In this document: one piece after another, positions 34,355 to 44,912 of the stretch
Numbering within the stretch: the first letter of the stretch is position 1
Layout: each line of letters opens with the position of its first letter
NCBI RefSeq assembly: GCF_003600895.1
Contig: NZ_QYRP01000002.1
Location: 1,550,001 to 1,614,000 of the forward strand
DNA length: 64,000 nucleotides
Origin: Nocardioides cavernaquae
GTDB lineage: Bacteria; Actinomycetota; Actinomycetes; Propionibacteriales; Nocardioidaceae
Direction of reading: 5' to 3'
Notes under the pieces: generated by a model
The model's database searches: none
Told to the model about the DNA's origin: nothing
The model's input: only the letters and a program-made list of their open reading frames with translations
Translations under genes and position numbers: made by a program

Positions 34355-35129
34355 CTTCTTCCGGGAGACGGTGTTCTCGGGCTCGCTCATCGTGGCGCTG
34401 CCGGTCGCTCTGCTGGCCGGCCTGATCTCGTTCTTCTCTCCGTGCTGCCTGCCGCTGCTGCCCGGCTACCTCTCCTATGCGACCGGGCTCTCCGGAGCCG
34501 ACCTCGCCGAGGGCAACGGCGGCATCGCCCGTCGCGGCCGGCTTCTCCTCGGGTCCGTGCTCTTCGTCCTCGGTTTCGTTGCCGTCTTCGTGACCCTCGG
34601 CGCCACCGTCGGCGCGCTCGGCGAGATGGGCCTGACGCTGCTCGCCAACCGCGCCGCGATCACGTTCTGGCTCGGGTTCTTCGTGATCGCGATGGGCCTT
34701 CTCTTCGCCGGCCTGATCCCCGGCATGGGGTTCCTGAACCGGGACTGGCGGATCCACTCGATGCCCGCCGTCGGGCTCGCTGCCGCCCCGGTGATCGGCT
34801 TCCTCTTCGGGCTCGGCTGGTCGCCCTGCATCGGCCCGACCCTGGTCTCGATCACGGCCCTCTCGCTGAACGAGGCCACCGCCGGCCGCGGGGCGCTCCT
34901 CTCCGGCGTCTTCGGGCTCGGCCTCGGGCTGCCGTTCATCGCGGCGGGGCTCTTCTACGAGCGCGCGCTCGTGGCCTTCGGGTTCGTACGCCGCCACCAG
35001 CGGCTGGTCATGCGCATCGGTGGCCTGATGCTGGTGCTCGTCGGCCTCGCCATGGTCCTCGGGTGGTACGACTACGCCGTCCAGTGGCTGCAGGTCCGGC
35101 TCATCGGCCAGTTCGAGACGGTGGCGTAA
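34338..35129 (+). CDS. ccdA: Cytochrome c biogenesis protein CcdA
   Basis: A six-helix membrane protein carrying reducing equivalents from cytoplasmic thioredoxin to the outside. The 263-residue protein has the two conserved Cys sites, SPCCLPLLPGYLSY in TM1 and GWSPCIGPTL in TM4, both Pro-flanked as in the DsbD/CcdA family. GTG at 34338 is used; GTG at 34347 (MSDFFRE) is equally possible. It overlaps the TlpA gene by 17 bp and touches the resB ATG. Confidence 0.93.
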   Translation: MVRVSDFFRETVFSGSLIVALPVALLAGLISFFSPCCLPLLPGYLSYATGLSGADLAEGNGGIARRGRLLLGSVLFVLGFVAVFVTLGATVGALGEMGLTLLANRAAITFWLGFFVIAMGLLFAGLIPGMGFLNRDWRIHSMPAVGLAAAPVIGFLFGLGWSPCIGPTLVSITALSLNEATAGRGALLSGVFGLGLGLPFIAAGLFYERALVAFGFVRRHQRLVMRIGGLMLVLVGLAMVLGWYDYAVQWLQVRLIGQFETVA

Positions 35130-36784
35130 TGGCGGACAACAGCCCGGGCAACAACCCGGGCAACAACTCGGGCAACACGACCGGCTCTGGCAAGGAGGCC
35201 CGGCCGCTCCCGAGCGAGCTGAAGCCCCGCGAGCTGCTGCGCTGGACCTGGCGCCAGCTCACCTCCATGCGCACGGCGCTGATCCTGCTCTTCCTGCTCG
35301 CCCTCGCAGCTGTCCCCGGCTCGGTGATCCCGCAGACCTCCGTGGACGCCTACGCGGTCACGCAGTGGCAGGAGGACCACCCCAAGCTGGCGCCGGTCTA
35401 CGAGAAGCTCGGCATGTTCTCGGTCTTCGAGTCGGCGTGGTTCTCCGCGATCTACCTGCTGCTCGCGGTGTCGCTGGTCGGCTGCATCCTGCCGCGCACC
35501 CGCGTCTACTTCAACGCGCTGCGGGCAGCCCCGCCCGCCGCGCCGCGCAACCTGCAGCGGCTGCCCGCTTCGGCAGCGGCCGAGGTCCAGGCTTCAACCG
35601 ACGAGATCCGCGACCGGGCGATCCGACACCTCCGCCGGCGTCGCTACCGGGTTCGGTCCGAGCAACTGAGGGGCGTCGACCACACCGCGCCGTACTCCTT
35701 CGAGATCAGCGCGGAGCGCGGCTACCTGCGCGAGGCCGGCAACCTGGTCTTCCACATCGCGGTGCTGGTCGTCCTCGCGGGCGTCGCGCTCGGCAGCGTG
35801 TGGGGCTACAAGGGCGGCGCGATCGTGGTGAAGGGCGACTCGTTCACCAACACCCCGACCCTGTACGACGACTTCGCGGCCGGCTCGCTCACGAACGCCG
35901 ACGCGCTCGACGGCTTCGGCTTCACGGTCGACGACTTCGACATCGAGTGGCTGATCAAGGGCCCGCGCGCCGGCATGGCCCGCAAGTTCGTGGCGGACCT
36001 GACCTGGTGGGACGACAAGGGCGAGGGCGACTCCTACCCGCTGCGCGTCAACCACCCACTGACCATCGGCGGCACGAGCGTCTTCCTGATCGGCCACGGC
36101 TACGCCCCCGTCGTCACCGTCAAGGACGGCGAGGGCAACGTCGCCTACTCCGGCCCGACGCCGTTCCTGCCGGAGAACCAGCAGACCTTCCAGTCGTTCG
36201 GCGTGATCAAGGTGCCCGACGCCAAGCCGCGGCAGATCGGGCTCGAGGGCCTCTTCCTGCCGACCTACAACGAGGACCCGATGCAGTTCGGCTCGATGTT
36301 CGGCGACGACAAGAACCCTTACCTCACCATGCAGGCGTACGCCGGCGACCTGGGCATGAACGATGGCGGATCCCAGTCGGTCTACGCGCTCGAGAAGGAC
36401 GGACTCTCGCTCCTGGAGAAGCCGGACGGCTCGATGTTCCGCGTCGACCTGCGGGTGGGGGAGACCGTCCAGCTCCCGGGAGCCAACGGGTCGGTCACGT
36501 TCGAGGGCGTCGAGCCCTGGGTGCGGGTCCAGGTCAGCAAGCGCCCGGGCACGCCGTTCGCGCTCGGTGGCGCGATCCTGGCGCTGCTCGGGCTGCTCGG
36601 CTCGCTCTTCATCCGGCCGCGCCGGCTCTGGGTCCGCGCGGTTGCCGGCCCCTCCGGCGAGACGCTGGTCGAGGTGGCCGGGCTGGACCGCTCTGCCGGC
36701 GGTGACCTCACGGGCGAGATCGAGGCGATCATGACGTTGCTGAGCGGCAGCCCTGCCGTCGGCGTACCTGAGGAGAAGCAGTGA
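35129..36784 (+). CDS. resB: Cytochrome c biogenesis protein ResB (CcsB family)
   Basis: One half of the System II cytochrome c synthetase. The 551-residue protein has an Asn/Gly/Ser-rich N-terminus, three TM helices near the start (TALILLFLLALAAVPGSVIP, AIYLLLAVSLVGCILPR, FHIAVLVVLAGVALGSVW), a large extracytoplasmic domain and a last TM near 485-505 (ALGGAILALLGLLGSLF). RGYLREAGNLVFHIAV holds the conserved His. The ATG is 2 bp inside the CcdA stop; the location matches Rv0528. Confidence 0.93.
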   Translation: MADNSPGNNPGNNSGNTTGSGKEARPLPSELKPRELLRWTWRQLTSMRTALILLFLLALAAVPGSVIPQTSVDAYAVTQWQEDHPKLAPVYEKLGMFSVFESAWFSAIYLLLAVSLVGCILPRTRVYFNALRAAPPAAPRNLQRLPASAAAEVQASTDEIRDRAIRHLRRRRYRVRSEQLRGVDHTAPYSFEISAERGYLREAGNLVFHIAVLVVLAGVALGSVWGYKGGAIVVKGDSFTNTPTLYDDFAAGSLTNADALDGFGFTVDDFDIEWLIKGPRAGMARKFVADLTWWDDKGEGDSYPLRVNHPLTIGGTSVFLIGHGYAPVVTVKDGEGNVAYSGPTPFLPENQQTFQSFGVIKVPDAKPRQIGLEGLFLPTYNEDPMQFGSMFGDDKNPYLTMQAYAGDLGMNDGGSQSVYALEKDGLSLLEKPDGSMFRVDLRVGETVQLPGANGSVTFEGVEPWVRVQVSKRPGTPFALGGAILALLGLLGSLFIRPRRLWVRAVAGPSGETLVEVAGLDRSAGGDLTGEIEAIMTLLSGSPAVGVPEEKQ

Positions 36785-37659
36785 CCAACCAGGCATGGGA
36801 GACGCTCAGCAACCAGGCCGTGGCCGGCTGCGGAGTCATCTACTTCCTCGCGATGCTGGCCTACCTCGGCCAGTGGGCGGCGGGACGTGGCGAGCCCGTG
36901 GCTGCGGCGGCCTCGGCAGGGAATCGCCCGGTGGTCTTCGGGCGGTTCGCCTACGTGCTGACGGCCTTCGCCACGGTGATCCACTTCGTGGCGCTGGTCG
37001 GGCGGGGCATGGCCGCGGACCCGGACCGGGTGCCGTGGGGCAACATGTACGAGTTCACGCTGACCGCCTCTTTCGTCGTCACCTTGACCTACGTCGTGCT
37101 GAACCGCCGCCATGTCCACGACTGGCTCGGGCCGTGGGTGGTCCTGCTCATCGTCATCGTGCTCATGGCCGACGTGCTCTGGCTCTACGAGCCCGTGGCA
37201 CCGCTGACCGAGGCGTTGAACTCGCCGTGGCTGGTGATCCACGTGGTTGCCGCCATCATCGCGACGGGCATGTTCACGCTCGGCGGAGTGGTCTCGATCC
37301 TCTTCCTGCTGCGCTCATCGGGACGTCTCAAGGGCCTCCCGGAGGCGGACGTCCTCGACCGGATGGCCTACCGGCTGCACGCCTTCGCCTTCCCGGTGTG
37401 GACCTTCGCGGCGCTGATCGCCGGCCCCATCTGGGCCTACTACGCCTGGTCGCGCTACTGGGGCTGGGACCCCAAGGAGATCTGGGCGTTCATCACCTGG
37501 GTCGTCTACGCGGCGTACCTGCACGCGCGTGCGACCGCCGGGTGGAAGGGCCGCAACGCTGCGATCATCGCGCTGATCGGCCTGGCGACGCTGTGGTTCA
37601 ACTTCATCGGGATCAACTTCTTCTTCGGCGGAAGCTCGATCCACTCCTACTCGAAGTGA
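36781..37659 (+). CDS. ccsB: System II heme lyase component CcsB/ResC (CcsA-type)
   Basis: The heme-handling half of the System II synthetase, attaching heme to CXXCH motifs outside the membrane. The 292-residue, eight-helix protein has the WWD-type motif YWGWDPKEIWAFITW (about 226-240) and conserved histidines in VIHFVALVG, VIHVVAAI and YLHARATAGW. GTG start overlaps the resB stop by 4 bp. It is the last gene of the hemL-ccs operon. Confidence 0.93.
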   Translation: MTNQAWETLSNQAVAGCGVIYFLAMLAYLGQWAAGRGEPVAAAASAGNRPVVFGRFAYVLTAFATVIHFVALVGRGMAADPDRVPWGNMYEFTLTASFVVTLTYVVLNRRHVHDWLGPWVVLLIVIVLMADVLWLYEPVAPLTEALNSPWLVIHVVAAIIATGMFTLGGVVSILFLLRSSGRLKGLPEADVLDRMAYRLHAFAFPVWTFAALIAGPIWAYYAWSRYWGWDPKEIWAFITWVVYAAYLHARATAGWKGRNAAIIALIGLATLWFNFIGINFFFGGSSIHSYSK

Positions 37660-37664
37660 CCTGA

Positions 37665-38939
37665 TCAGGCGCTCTGCGTGAGCGGCACGTCGGCGGCTTG
37701 TGGGGTGACGAGCTGTTGCAGCGCGATCTCGACGGCCGCGGCGGCGATGCCGGTGGGCTCGCGCCGGCGTTGGCGGCAGGCCGCGAGAGCGCTGCCGATC
37801 GAGGCGGAGACGTCGCCGAAGATGGCCGCGTCGGTGTCCTGGGTGGTGCTCTCCATGAGCAGCGCGAAGGTCCGCGCCATGCCGCTGTTGGCGATGAAGT
37901 CGGGGATCACGGCAGCGTGCCGGTCGGCGTGCTCGTAGGTCGGGCCGTAGAAGATCTCGTCGTCGGCGAAGGGCACGTTCGCCCCGCACGAGACCACTTC
38001 GAGGCCGCCGGCGAGGAGTGCGTCGACCTGCGGTCGCGTGACCAGGCGCGACGCCGCGCACGGCAGGAAGATCGCGGCGCCTGCCGACCAGATGGCGGCG
38101 TCGACCTCCTCGAACGGCACGAGGTCGGGCGCGGAGAGCTGGTTGCCGCGACGGGTCGCCGAGAGCTCGGCGACCCGCTCGGGGCTGAGGCCCGCGGGCT
38201 CGAGGATGCCGCCGGAGCGGTCGATGATGCCGATGACCCGGGCGCCCATGCGTGCGAGGTAGTACGCCGCGGTGGCGCCGACGGTGCCCCAGCCCTGGAT
38301 GACGGCAGGCTTGCCGGCCAGGTCGCCGCCGTACAGGTCGTAGTAGTGGCGTACTGCCTCGGCGACGCCCCAACCGGTGACCAGGTCCGCGACGCTCGGC
38401 GGTGTGGTCCCGGGACGCGCGGGCGGGGCGAATGCGGGATCGGTGACCACCTTGGCGACCCCGGCCCGCAGGTGGCCGACGCGCTGGATGCGCTCGAACC
38501 CCTCCGCGTGGAAGTGGCCGGTGACAATGCCCTCCTGCGGGTGCCACAGGCCGTTGGCCTCGGTCATCGGCACGACCTCGGACGCCTCGTCGACGTTGAG
38601 GTCGCCGCCGGTGCCGTAGTAGGCCTTGAGCAGGGGCGCGACCGCGGCGAACCAGCGGCGCAGCACCCCGTCCTTGCGCGGGTCGGACGGGTCGAAGTCG
38701 ATGCCCGACTTGGCCCCGCCGATCGGCGGTCCGGCGACGGTGAACTTGACCTCCATCGTCTTGGCCAGGGACTCGACCTCGCGGCGGTTGAGGCCAGCCC
38801 GCATCCGGGTGCCACCGCCGGCGGCACCGCCTCGGAGCGAGTTGATCACCACCCAGCCGACAGCATCGGTCTCCGAGTCGTGCCACTCGAACACGACCTC
38901 GGGAGGTGTGCTCTCGAACCGGGCCAGGAGGTCCTTCAT
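37665..38939 (-). CDS. Glu/Leu/Phe/Val dehydrogenase family protein
   Basis: An NAD-dependent amino-acid dehydrogenase of 424 residues. The substrate domain has GGAAGGGTRMRAGL, PPIGGAKSGIDFDPSD (catalytic Lys) and YGTGGDLNVDE (catalytic Asp); the NAD domain has VIQGWGTVGATAAYYLA. It stands divergent to hppD with an Lrp regulator between, so it may deaminate phenylalanine or tyrosine into the homogentisate pathway, whose cluster lacks an aminotransferase (inference). Closest families act on Val, Leu, Phe or Glu, which sequence alone cannot distinguish. ATG at 38939 is preferred to one at 39017. Confidence 0.85.
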   Translation of the reverse strand: MKDLLARFESTPPEVVFEWHDSETDAVGWVVINSLRGGAAGGGTRMRAGLNRREVESLAKTMEVKFTVAGPPIGGAKSGIDFDPSDPRKDGVLRRWFAAVAPLLKAYYGTGGDLNVDEASEVVPMTEANGLWHPQEGIVTGHFHAEGFERIQRVGHLRAGVAKVVTDPAFAPPARPGTTPPSVADLVTGWGVAEAVRHYYDLYGGDLAGKPAVIQGWGTVGATAAYYLARMGARVIGIIDRSGGILEPAGLSPERVAELSATRRGNQLSAPDLVPFEEVDAAIWSAGAAIFLPCAASRLVTRPQVDALLAGGLEVVSCGANVPFADDEIFYGPTYEHADRHAAVIPDFIANSGMARTFALLMESTTQDTDAAIFGDVSASIGSALAACRQRRREPTGIAAAAVEIALQQLVTPQAADVPLTQSA

Positions 38940-38971
38940 GTCGCCCACCGTTGCGCTGCGGCAGGCGATCT

Positions 38972-38995
38972 GCAACATGTGACTGGCAACATGTG
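38972..38995. promoter_or_regulatory. Direct repeat upstream of the dehydrogenase
   Basis: GCAACATGTG occurs twice 14 bp apart (38972-38981, 38986-38995), 33-56 bp upstream of the dehydrogenase ATG. It is a plausible operator for the adjacent Lrp-type regulator. Binding is inferred. Confidence 0.45.
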
Positions 38996-39096
38996 CGGCG
39001 AGGCAACCTCGGGCCACTTCGGGAGGCTGTTCTCTAGGCAGGATGCCTAGTCGAGCGGTGTCCGGCGCCGTTGGTCGGAGTCGCCGGCCCGATGGG

Positions 39097-39603
39097 TCAG
39101 CGCGGATAGCGGGGTGCGCGTGACGGCTTCGCTTCGACCGTCTGCAGGAGCGGCAGGGTCCGCGGCTTCACGATCGTCGACAGCACCACGATGCTGCTCG
39201 ATCGTGCGACGAACTGCTGGCGGCTCAGCTGCACCAGCGTCTCCTGCAGGCCCTCGTGCGAGGCGGCCGCGACCCGGCACAGGATGTCGTTGTCGCCGGT
39301 CGTGGCCCACGCCTCCAGGACGCCCGGGATCTCCGCCAGCTCGTCGGCCACGGAGTCCAGCTCACCCTGCGCGATGTGCAGCTGGACGAAGCACTGGACG
39401 CCGAAGCCGGCCGCGGCGAGGTCGATCTGCGGCTGGTAGCCCGCGATCACGCCCGCCTCCTCGAGCTTGCGCAGCCGTGCCTGGACGGTGGCCCGTGCGA
39501 CCTTGATCCGTCGCGACGTCTCCAGCACCCCGATCTGGGGCGCCTCGTGCAGCGAGGTGAGCAGGGCCAGGTCGATCTCGTCGAGCTCGATGCCGTGCCG
39601 CAT
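39097..39603 (-). CDS. Lrp/AsnC family transcriptional regulator
   Basis: A 168-residue feast/famine regulator. The N-terminal HTH runs LDEIDLALLTSLHEAPQIGV and ETSRRIKVARATVQARLRKLEEAGVI; the C-terminal RAM domain starts about residue 70 (FVQLHIAQGELDSVADEL, VLEAWATTGDNDILCRV). ATG at 39603 has GGAG (GAAGGAGTGCTC) upstream; a start at 39645 would add 14 residues without support. It lies between the dehydrogenase and hppD and probably responds to an aromatic amino acid. Confidence 0.92.
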   Translation of the reverse strand: MRHGIELDEIDLALLTSLHEAPQIGVLETSRRIKVARATVQARLRKLEEAGVIAGYQPQIDLAAAGFGVQCFVQLHIAQGELDSVADELAEIPGVLEAWATTGDNDILCRVAAASHEGLQETLVQLSRQQFVARSSSIVVLSTIVKPRTLPLLQTVEAKPSRAPRYPR

Positions 39604-40922
<1,319 letters not shown>

Positions 40923-40923
<1 letters not shown>

Positions 40924-42143
40924 TGCCGCACTATCGGTCGATCGGGGCGGTGCCGCCGAAGCGGCACACGCAGCACCGGGGAGATGACGGGGCGCTGCTC
41001 TTCGAGGAGCTGATGGGGGAGGAGGGCTTCTCGTCGGACTCGTCCTTGCTCTACCACCGCTTCATCCCGTCGGCCGTTGAGGCGAGCAGGATCTGGGAGC
41101 TGCCCGACCAGTCGCTCACCCCCAACCACCCGTTGCTGCCGCGCCACCTGTCGACCCGTGCCCTGTCCTTCGACGAGGGGTCTGGCACAGACGCAGTGAC
41201 CGATGCAGTGACCGGTCGGCGGTTGCTGTTCGGCAACGCCGACGTCCGGATCTCGTACGTCGTGGCCGACGCGACCAGCCCGCTCTACCGCAACGCCATC
41301 GGCGACGAGTGCCTCTTCGTGGAGGCGGGCTCGGCTCGTGTCGAGACGGTGTTCGGGGACCTGGAGGTCGCTGACGGCGACTACGTGGTGATCCCACGCG
41401 CGACGACGCACCGGATCGTGCCTCGTGGCCCGGTCCGCATCTACGCGATCGAGGGCAACTCCCACATCACGCCTCCTCGTCGCTACCTCAGCAAGTTCGG
41501 GCAGCTGCTCGAGCACGCGCCGTACTGCGAGAGGGACCTGCGCGGGCCGAAGCGTCCCCAGCTCGTCGAGGACACGGACGTCGACGTCTTCATCAAGCAC
41601 CGCGTGCCGGGGCTGCCCGGCGGCATCGGTGGCACCGTCCACACACTGCCCCACCACCCGTTCGACGTGGTCGGGTGGGACGGCTGCCTGTATCCCTTCG
41701 CGTTCAACGTCGCCGACTTCATGCCGATCACCGGCAAGGTGCACCAACCGCCGCCGGTGCATCAGGTCTTCGAGGGCATCAACTTCGTCATCTGCAACTT
41801 CGTGCCGCGCAAGGTCGACTACCACCCGCTGTCGATCCCGGTGCCCTACTACCACTCCAACGTCGACTCCGACGAGGTGATGTTCTACGTCGCCGGCGAC
41901 TACGAGGCCCGCAAGGGATCCGGCATCGGACCCGGCTCGATCACGCTGCACCCGGGCGGCCATCCGCACGGACCGCAGCCGGGTGCCTACGAGCGGTCGA
42001 TCGGTGCCGAGTCGTTCGACGAGCTCGCGGTCATGGTCGACACCTTCCGCCCGCTCGAGCTGGGGGCGGCCGGACTCGAGGTCGACGACGGCGTCTACGC
42101 ATCGTCCTGGTCGCCCGGACGTGAACAGGCCCGGGACCGATGA
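40923..42143 (+). CDS. hmgA: Homogentisate 1,2-dioxygenase
   Basis: Opens the homogentisate ring to maleylacetoacetate. The 406-residue cupin enzyme has TTHRIVPRGPVRIYAIEG, HHPFDVVGWDGCLYPFAFN, HQVFEGINFVICNFVPR and PYYHSNVDSDEVMFYVAGDY, with the iron-binding His/Glu residues in the last block, and SITLHPGGHPHGPQPG. It overlaps hppD by 1 bp and the next gene by 4 bp. Confidence 0.96.
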
Positions 42144-42937
42144 GCACCCTCGTGCCCGAGGTCCTCGCCGGGCTCCTGGATGACGCCGCGATCTTTCCGC
42201 CGGGCAACGCGTCGCTGCCGGAGGCGGTCATCTCGCACGCAGCCCACCTCCGCAACGCCTACGCCGCGGCGCTGGGCCCGCTCGTGGTCCGGGTCGCCGA
42301 CCTCGCCCTGGTCTGGGACGGGCCGCTGTCCGTGGTCTCCCGGCTCGACGACGCACACGCCGCGGTGGCTGCCGCGGGTCCGCGGCTTCGCGCACTCGAG
42401 GTCGCACTCCCCGCCGCCGCGCGCGCCGACGAGGTCCGCTCGCTGGCGTCGCTGGGCGTCGATGTCTTCGTGGAGGTGCCGCGAGACGCCCGGCGCAGCG
42501 CCGTACTGGAGGAGCTCGCAGCGACCGGACTGAGCGCGAAGTTCCGCACCGGGGGCCTGACCGCCGACATGTACCCGTCTCCGGCGGAGCTGGCGGGGTC
42601 GATCGTGGCCGCGGTGCGCGCGGGGGTGCCGTTCAAGGCGACCGCCGGCCTGCACCACGCCGTCCGGCACACCGATGCCGCGACCGGCATCACCCAGCAC
42701 GGGTTCCTCAACCTGCTCGTCGCGACGGCTGCCGCGCGGGCGGGCGCCCCGGACGAGGAGGTCGGCGCTGTGCTGGCGTCCCGGGACGAGTGTGGGGTCG
42801 CGGACGGTGCACGAGCGCTGACACCGGAGGTTCGCGAGTCGTTCCGCTCCTTCGGCACCTGCTCGATCCGCGAGCCCCTGGACGACCTGGCCAGGCTCGG
42901 CCTGCTGCCGACTGCCTGGAAGGAAGGCGCCGCATGA
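42140..42937 (+). CDS. Conserved unknown protein in homogentisate cluster, candidate maleylacetoacetate isomerase
   Basis: I do not recognise a family. The 265-residue soluble protein begins with LLDDAAIFPPGNASL and is mostly alternating hydrophobic strands and Ala-rich helices, suggesting a TIM barrel: VVRVADLAL, LRALEVALP, GVDVFVEVP, LSAKFRTGG, VPFKATAGLHHAV, TQHGFLNLL. KFRTGG and FKATAGLHH look like phosphate- or carboxylate-binding barrel ends. It sits between hmgA and fahA, coupled by 4-bp overlaps on both sides, exactly where maleylacetoacetate isomerase belongs, and no glutathione-type MaiA is encoded in the cluster. A replacement isomerase is the simplest idea; an accessory role is possible. 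Confidence 0.8.
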   Translation: MSTLVPEVLAGLLDDAAIFPPGNASLPEAVISHAAHLRNAYAAALGPLVVRVADLALVWDGPLSVVSRLDDAHAAVAAAGPRLRALEVALPAAARADEVRSLASLGVDVFVEVPRDARRSAVLEELAATGLSAKFRTGGLTADMYPSPAELAGSIVAAVRAGVPFKATAGLHHAVRHTDAATGITQHGFLNLLVATAAARAGAPDEEVGAVLASRDECGVADGARALTPEVRESFRSFGTCSIREPLDDLARLGLLPTAWKEGAA

Positions 42938-44118
42938 GCCGGCTCCGCGTCGAGCCCGACGATCCGTTCGGCCTCCACAACCTGCCGTACGGCGTGTACC
43001 GCGCGGCAGGCGCCGAGCCGCGGGTCGGCGTCCGCTTCGGGGACCGGGTCGTCGACCTCGCGCTGCTGCTCGACGACGAGGTCTTCGCGACCGGGTCGCT
43101 CAACCCGTTCCTGGCCCAGGGGCCCGCGCGGTGGGGGAGCGTGCGGTCGCAGATCACCGAGGCGCTCCAGGGCGAGGTCGACGCGGCCGCGGTGCACTAC
43201 CTGGCCGACGTCGCCCTGGAGCTGCCGTTCGAGGTGGCCGACTACGTCGACTTCTACGCCTCCGAGCACCATGCGTCGAACCTCGGCCGGCTCTTCCGGC
43301 CCGATGCGCCCGACCCGCTGACCCCCAACTGGAAGCACCTGCCGATCGGCTATCACGGCCGCTCGTCCTCCATCGTCGTCTCCGGCACCGACGTCGTCCG
43401 CCCGTGCGGGCAGCGGCTGCCGCCGGGGGAGAGCGCTCCCGTCTTCGGGCCGTCCACCAGGCTCGACCTGGAGGCCGAGCTGGGCTTCGTGGTCGGCGTC
43501 GGCAGCGCGCTGGGCACTCCCGTCCGGGCCGACGAGGTCGAGCAGCACCTCTTCGGCGTCGTGCTCTTCAACGACTGGTCCGCCCGCGACATCCAGGCCT
43601 GGGAGTACGTCCCCCTCGGGCCCTTCCTCGGCAAGTCGTTCGCGTCCACGGTCTCGCCGTGGGTGGTTCCGCTCACGGCGCTCGCGGGAGCCCGGGTGCC
43701 GGTCCCGCAGCAGGTGCCCGAGCCGTTGCCCTACCTCACCATGGAGCAGCCCTGGGGCCTCGACATCGAGCTGGCGGTGGCCATCAACGGCGAGGTCATC
43801 AGCCGCCCGCCGTACGCCGCGACGTACTGGTCGCCGGCGCAGATGCTCGCCCACCTGACCGTCAACGGCGCCCCGACGCGCACCGGTGATCTCTTCGCCT
43901 CCGGCACCGTGTCCGGTCCGGACGCCGGCCAGCAGGGTTCGCTGATCGAGCTCACCCGCGGGGGCGCGGAGCCGATTGCGGTCGGAGGGGAGAAGCGCGG
44001 ATTCCTCGAGGACGGCGACGAGGTCGTGATCGGCGGTTTCGCCCGACTCGCGGATGGCCGACGCGTCGGGTTCGGCGAGGCGCGCGGGCGGATCCTGCCC
44101 GCGCGAGGGGAGGACTGA
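42934..44118 (+). CDS. fahA: Fumarylacetoacetase
   Basis: Cleaves fumarylacetoacetate into fumarate and acetoacetate, ending the pathway. The 394-residue protein has DYVDFYASEHHASNLGRLFR (metal ligand Asp and catalytic His), HLPIGYHGRSSSIVVSG, LDLEAELGFVVG, FNDWSARDIQAWEYVPLGPF and LFASGTVSGP. The ATG overlaps the previous stop. scoA begins on its stop codon. Confidence 0.96.
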   Translation: MSRLRVEPDDPFGLHNLPYGVYRAAGAEPRVGVRFGDRVVDLALLLDDEVFATGSLNPFLAQGPARWGSVRSQITEALQGEVDAAAVHYLADVALELPFEVADYVDFYASEHHASNLGRLFRPDAPDPLTPNWKHLPIGYHGRSSSIVVSGTDVVRPCGQRLPPGESAPVFGPSTRLDLEAELGFVVGVGSALGTPVRADEVEQHLFGVVLFNDWSARDIQAWEYVPLGPFLGKSFASTVSPWVVPLTALAGARVPVPQQVPEPLPYLTMEQPWGLDIELAVAINGEVISRPPYAATYWSPAQMLAHLTVNGAPTRTGDLFASGTVSGPDAGQQGSLIELTRGGAEPIAVGGEKRGFLEDGDEVVIGGFARLADGRRVGFGEARGRILPARGED

Positions 44119-44912
44119 TGGACAAGGTCATCGCGACCGCCGCCGAGGCGGTCGCCGACATCGGATCCGGCGCCACGCTGGCCGTCGGCGGGTTCGGCCT
44201 GTGCGGCATCCCGTCCGTGCTCATCCAGGCCGTGCTCGACTCCGGCGTCGATGACCTGGAGGTGGTCAGCAACAACGCGGGCGTCGACGACTGGGGCCTC
44301 GGGCTGCTGCTCGCCGCCGGCCGACTGCGGCGCATCGTGGCGTCGTACGTCGGCGAGAACCGTGAGTTTGCCCGTCGCTACCTCGCCGGCGAGCTCGAGG
44401 TCGAGCTGACGCCGCAGGGGACGCTCGCCGAACGGCTCCGTGCCGGGGGCAGCGGCATCGCGGCCTTCTACACGCAGGCAGGCGTCGGCACGCTGGTCGC
44501 GGAAGGCGGCCTGCCCTGGCGCTACGACGCCGCCGGCGACGTGGTCGTCAGCAGCCCGGCCAAGCAGCGCCAGGAGTTCCGCGGCCGGGAGTACGTGCTG
44601 GAGGAGGCGCTCGTGGCCGACTTCTCGCTCGTGCGCGCCTCGCGCGGTGACCGGCACGGCAACCTCGTCTTCAAGGATGCTGCCCGCAACTTCAACCCGC
44701 TCGCGGCCATGGCGGGGCGGATCTGCATCGCCGAGGTCGAGGAGCTGGTCGAGCCCGGTGCGATCGACCCCAACCACGTGCACCTCCCGGGTGTCTACGT
44801 GCACCGCGTGGTGCCGCTGACGCCCTCGCAGGTGGCCGACAAGCGCATCGAGAAGCGCACGACCCTCGTCGGCGGACAGATCAGCGGAGGTGGTCGGGGT
44901 GTGGACGCGTGA
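44118..44912 (+). CDS. scoA: 3-oxoacid CoA-transferase subunit A
   Basis: Together with subunit B moves CoA from succinyl-CoA to acetoacetate, here produced by fumarylacetoacetase. The 264-residue protein starts with [30 protein letters not shown], including the glycine-rich CoA motif, and contains [16 protein letters not shown]. Its end overlaps scoB by 14 bp. Gene context makes acetoacetate the natural acceptor. Confidence 0.94.
   Translation: MDKVIATAAEAVADIGSGATLAVGGFGLCGIPSVLIQAVLDSGVDDLEVVSNNAGVDDWGLGLLLAAGRLRRIVASYVGENREFARRYLAGELEVELTPQGTLAERLRAGGSGIAAFYTQAGVGTLVAEGGLPWRYDAAGDVVVSSPAKQRQEFRGREYVLEEALVADFSLVRASRGDRHGNLVFKDAARNFNPLAAMAGRICIAEVEELVEPGAIDPNHVHLPGVYVHRVVPLTPSQVADKRIEKRTTLVGGQISGGGRGVDA

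Noticed and set aside
42140..42937. Glutathione S-transferase-type maleylacetoacetate isomerase
   Set aside because: The protein lacks the thioredoxin-like N-terminus and the SSCSxRVR-like motif of MaiA; only position suggests the role.
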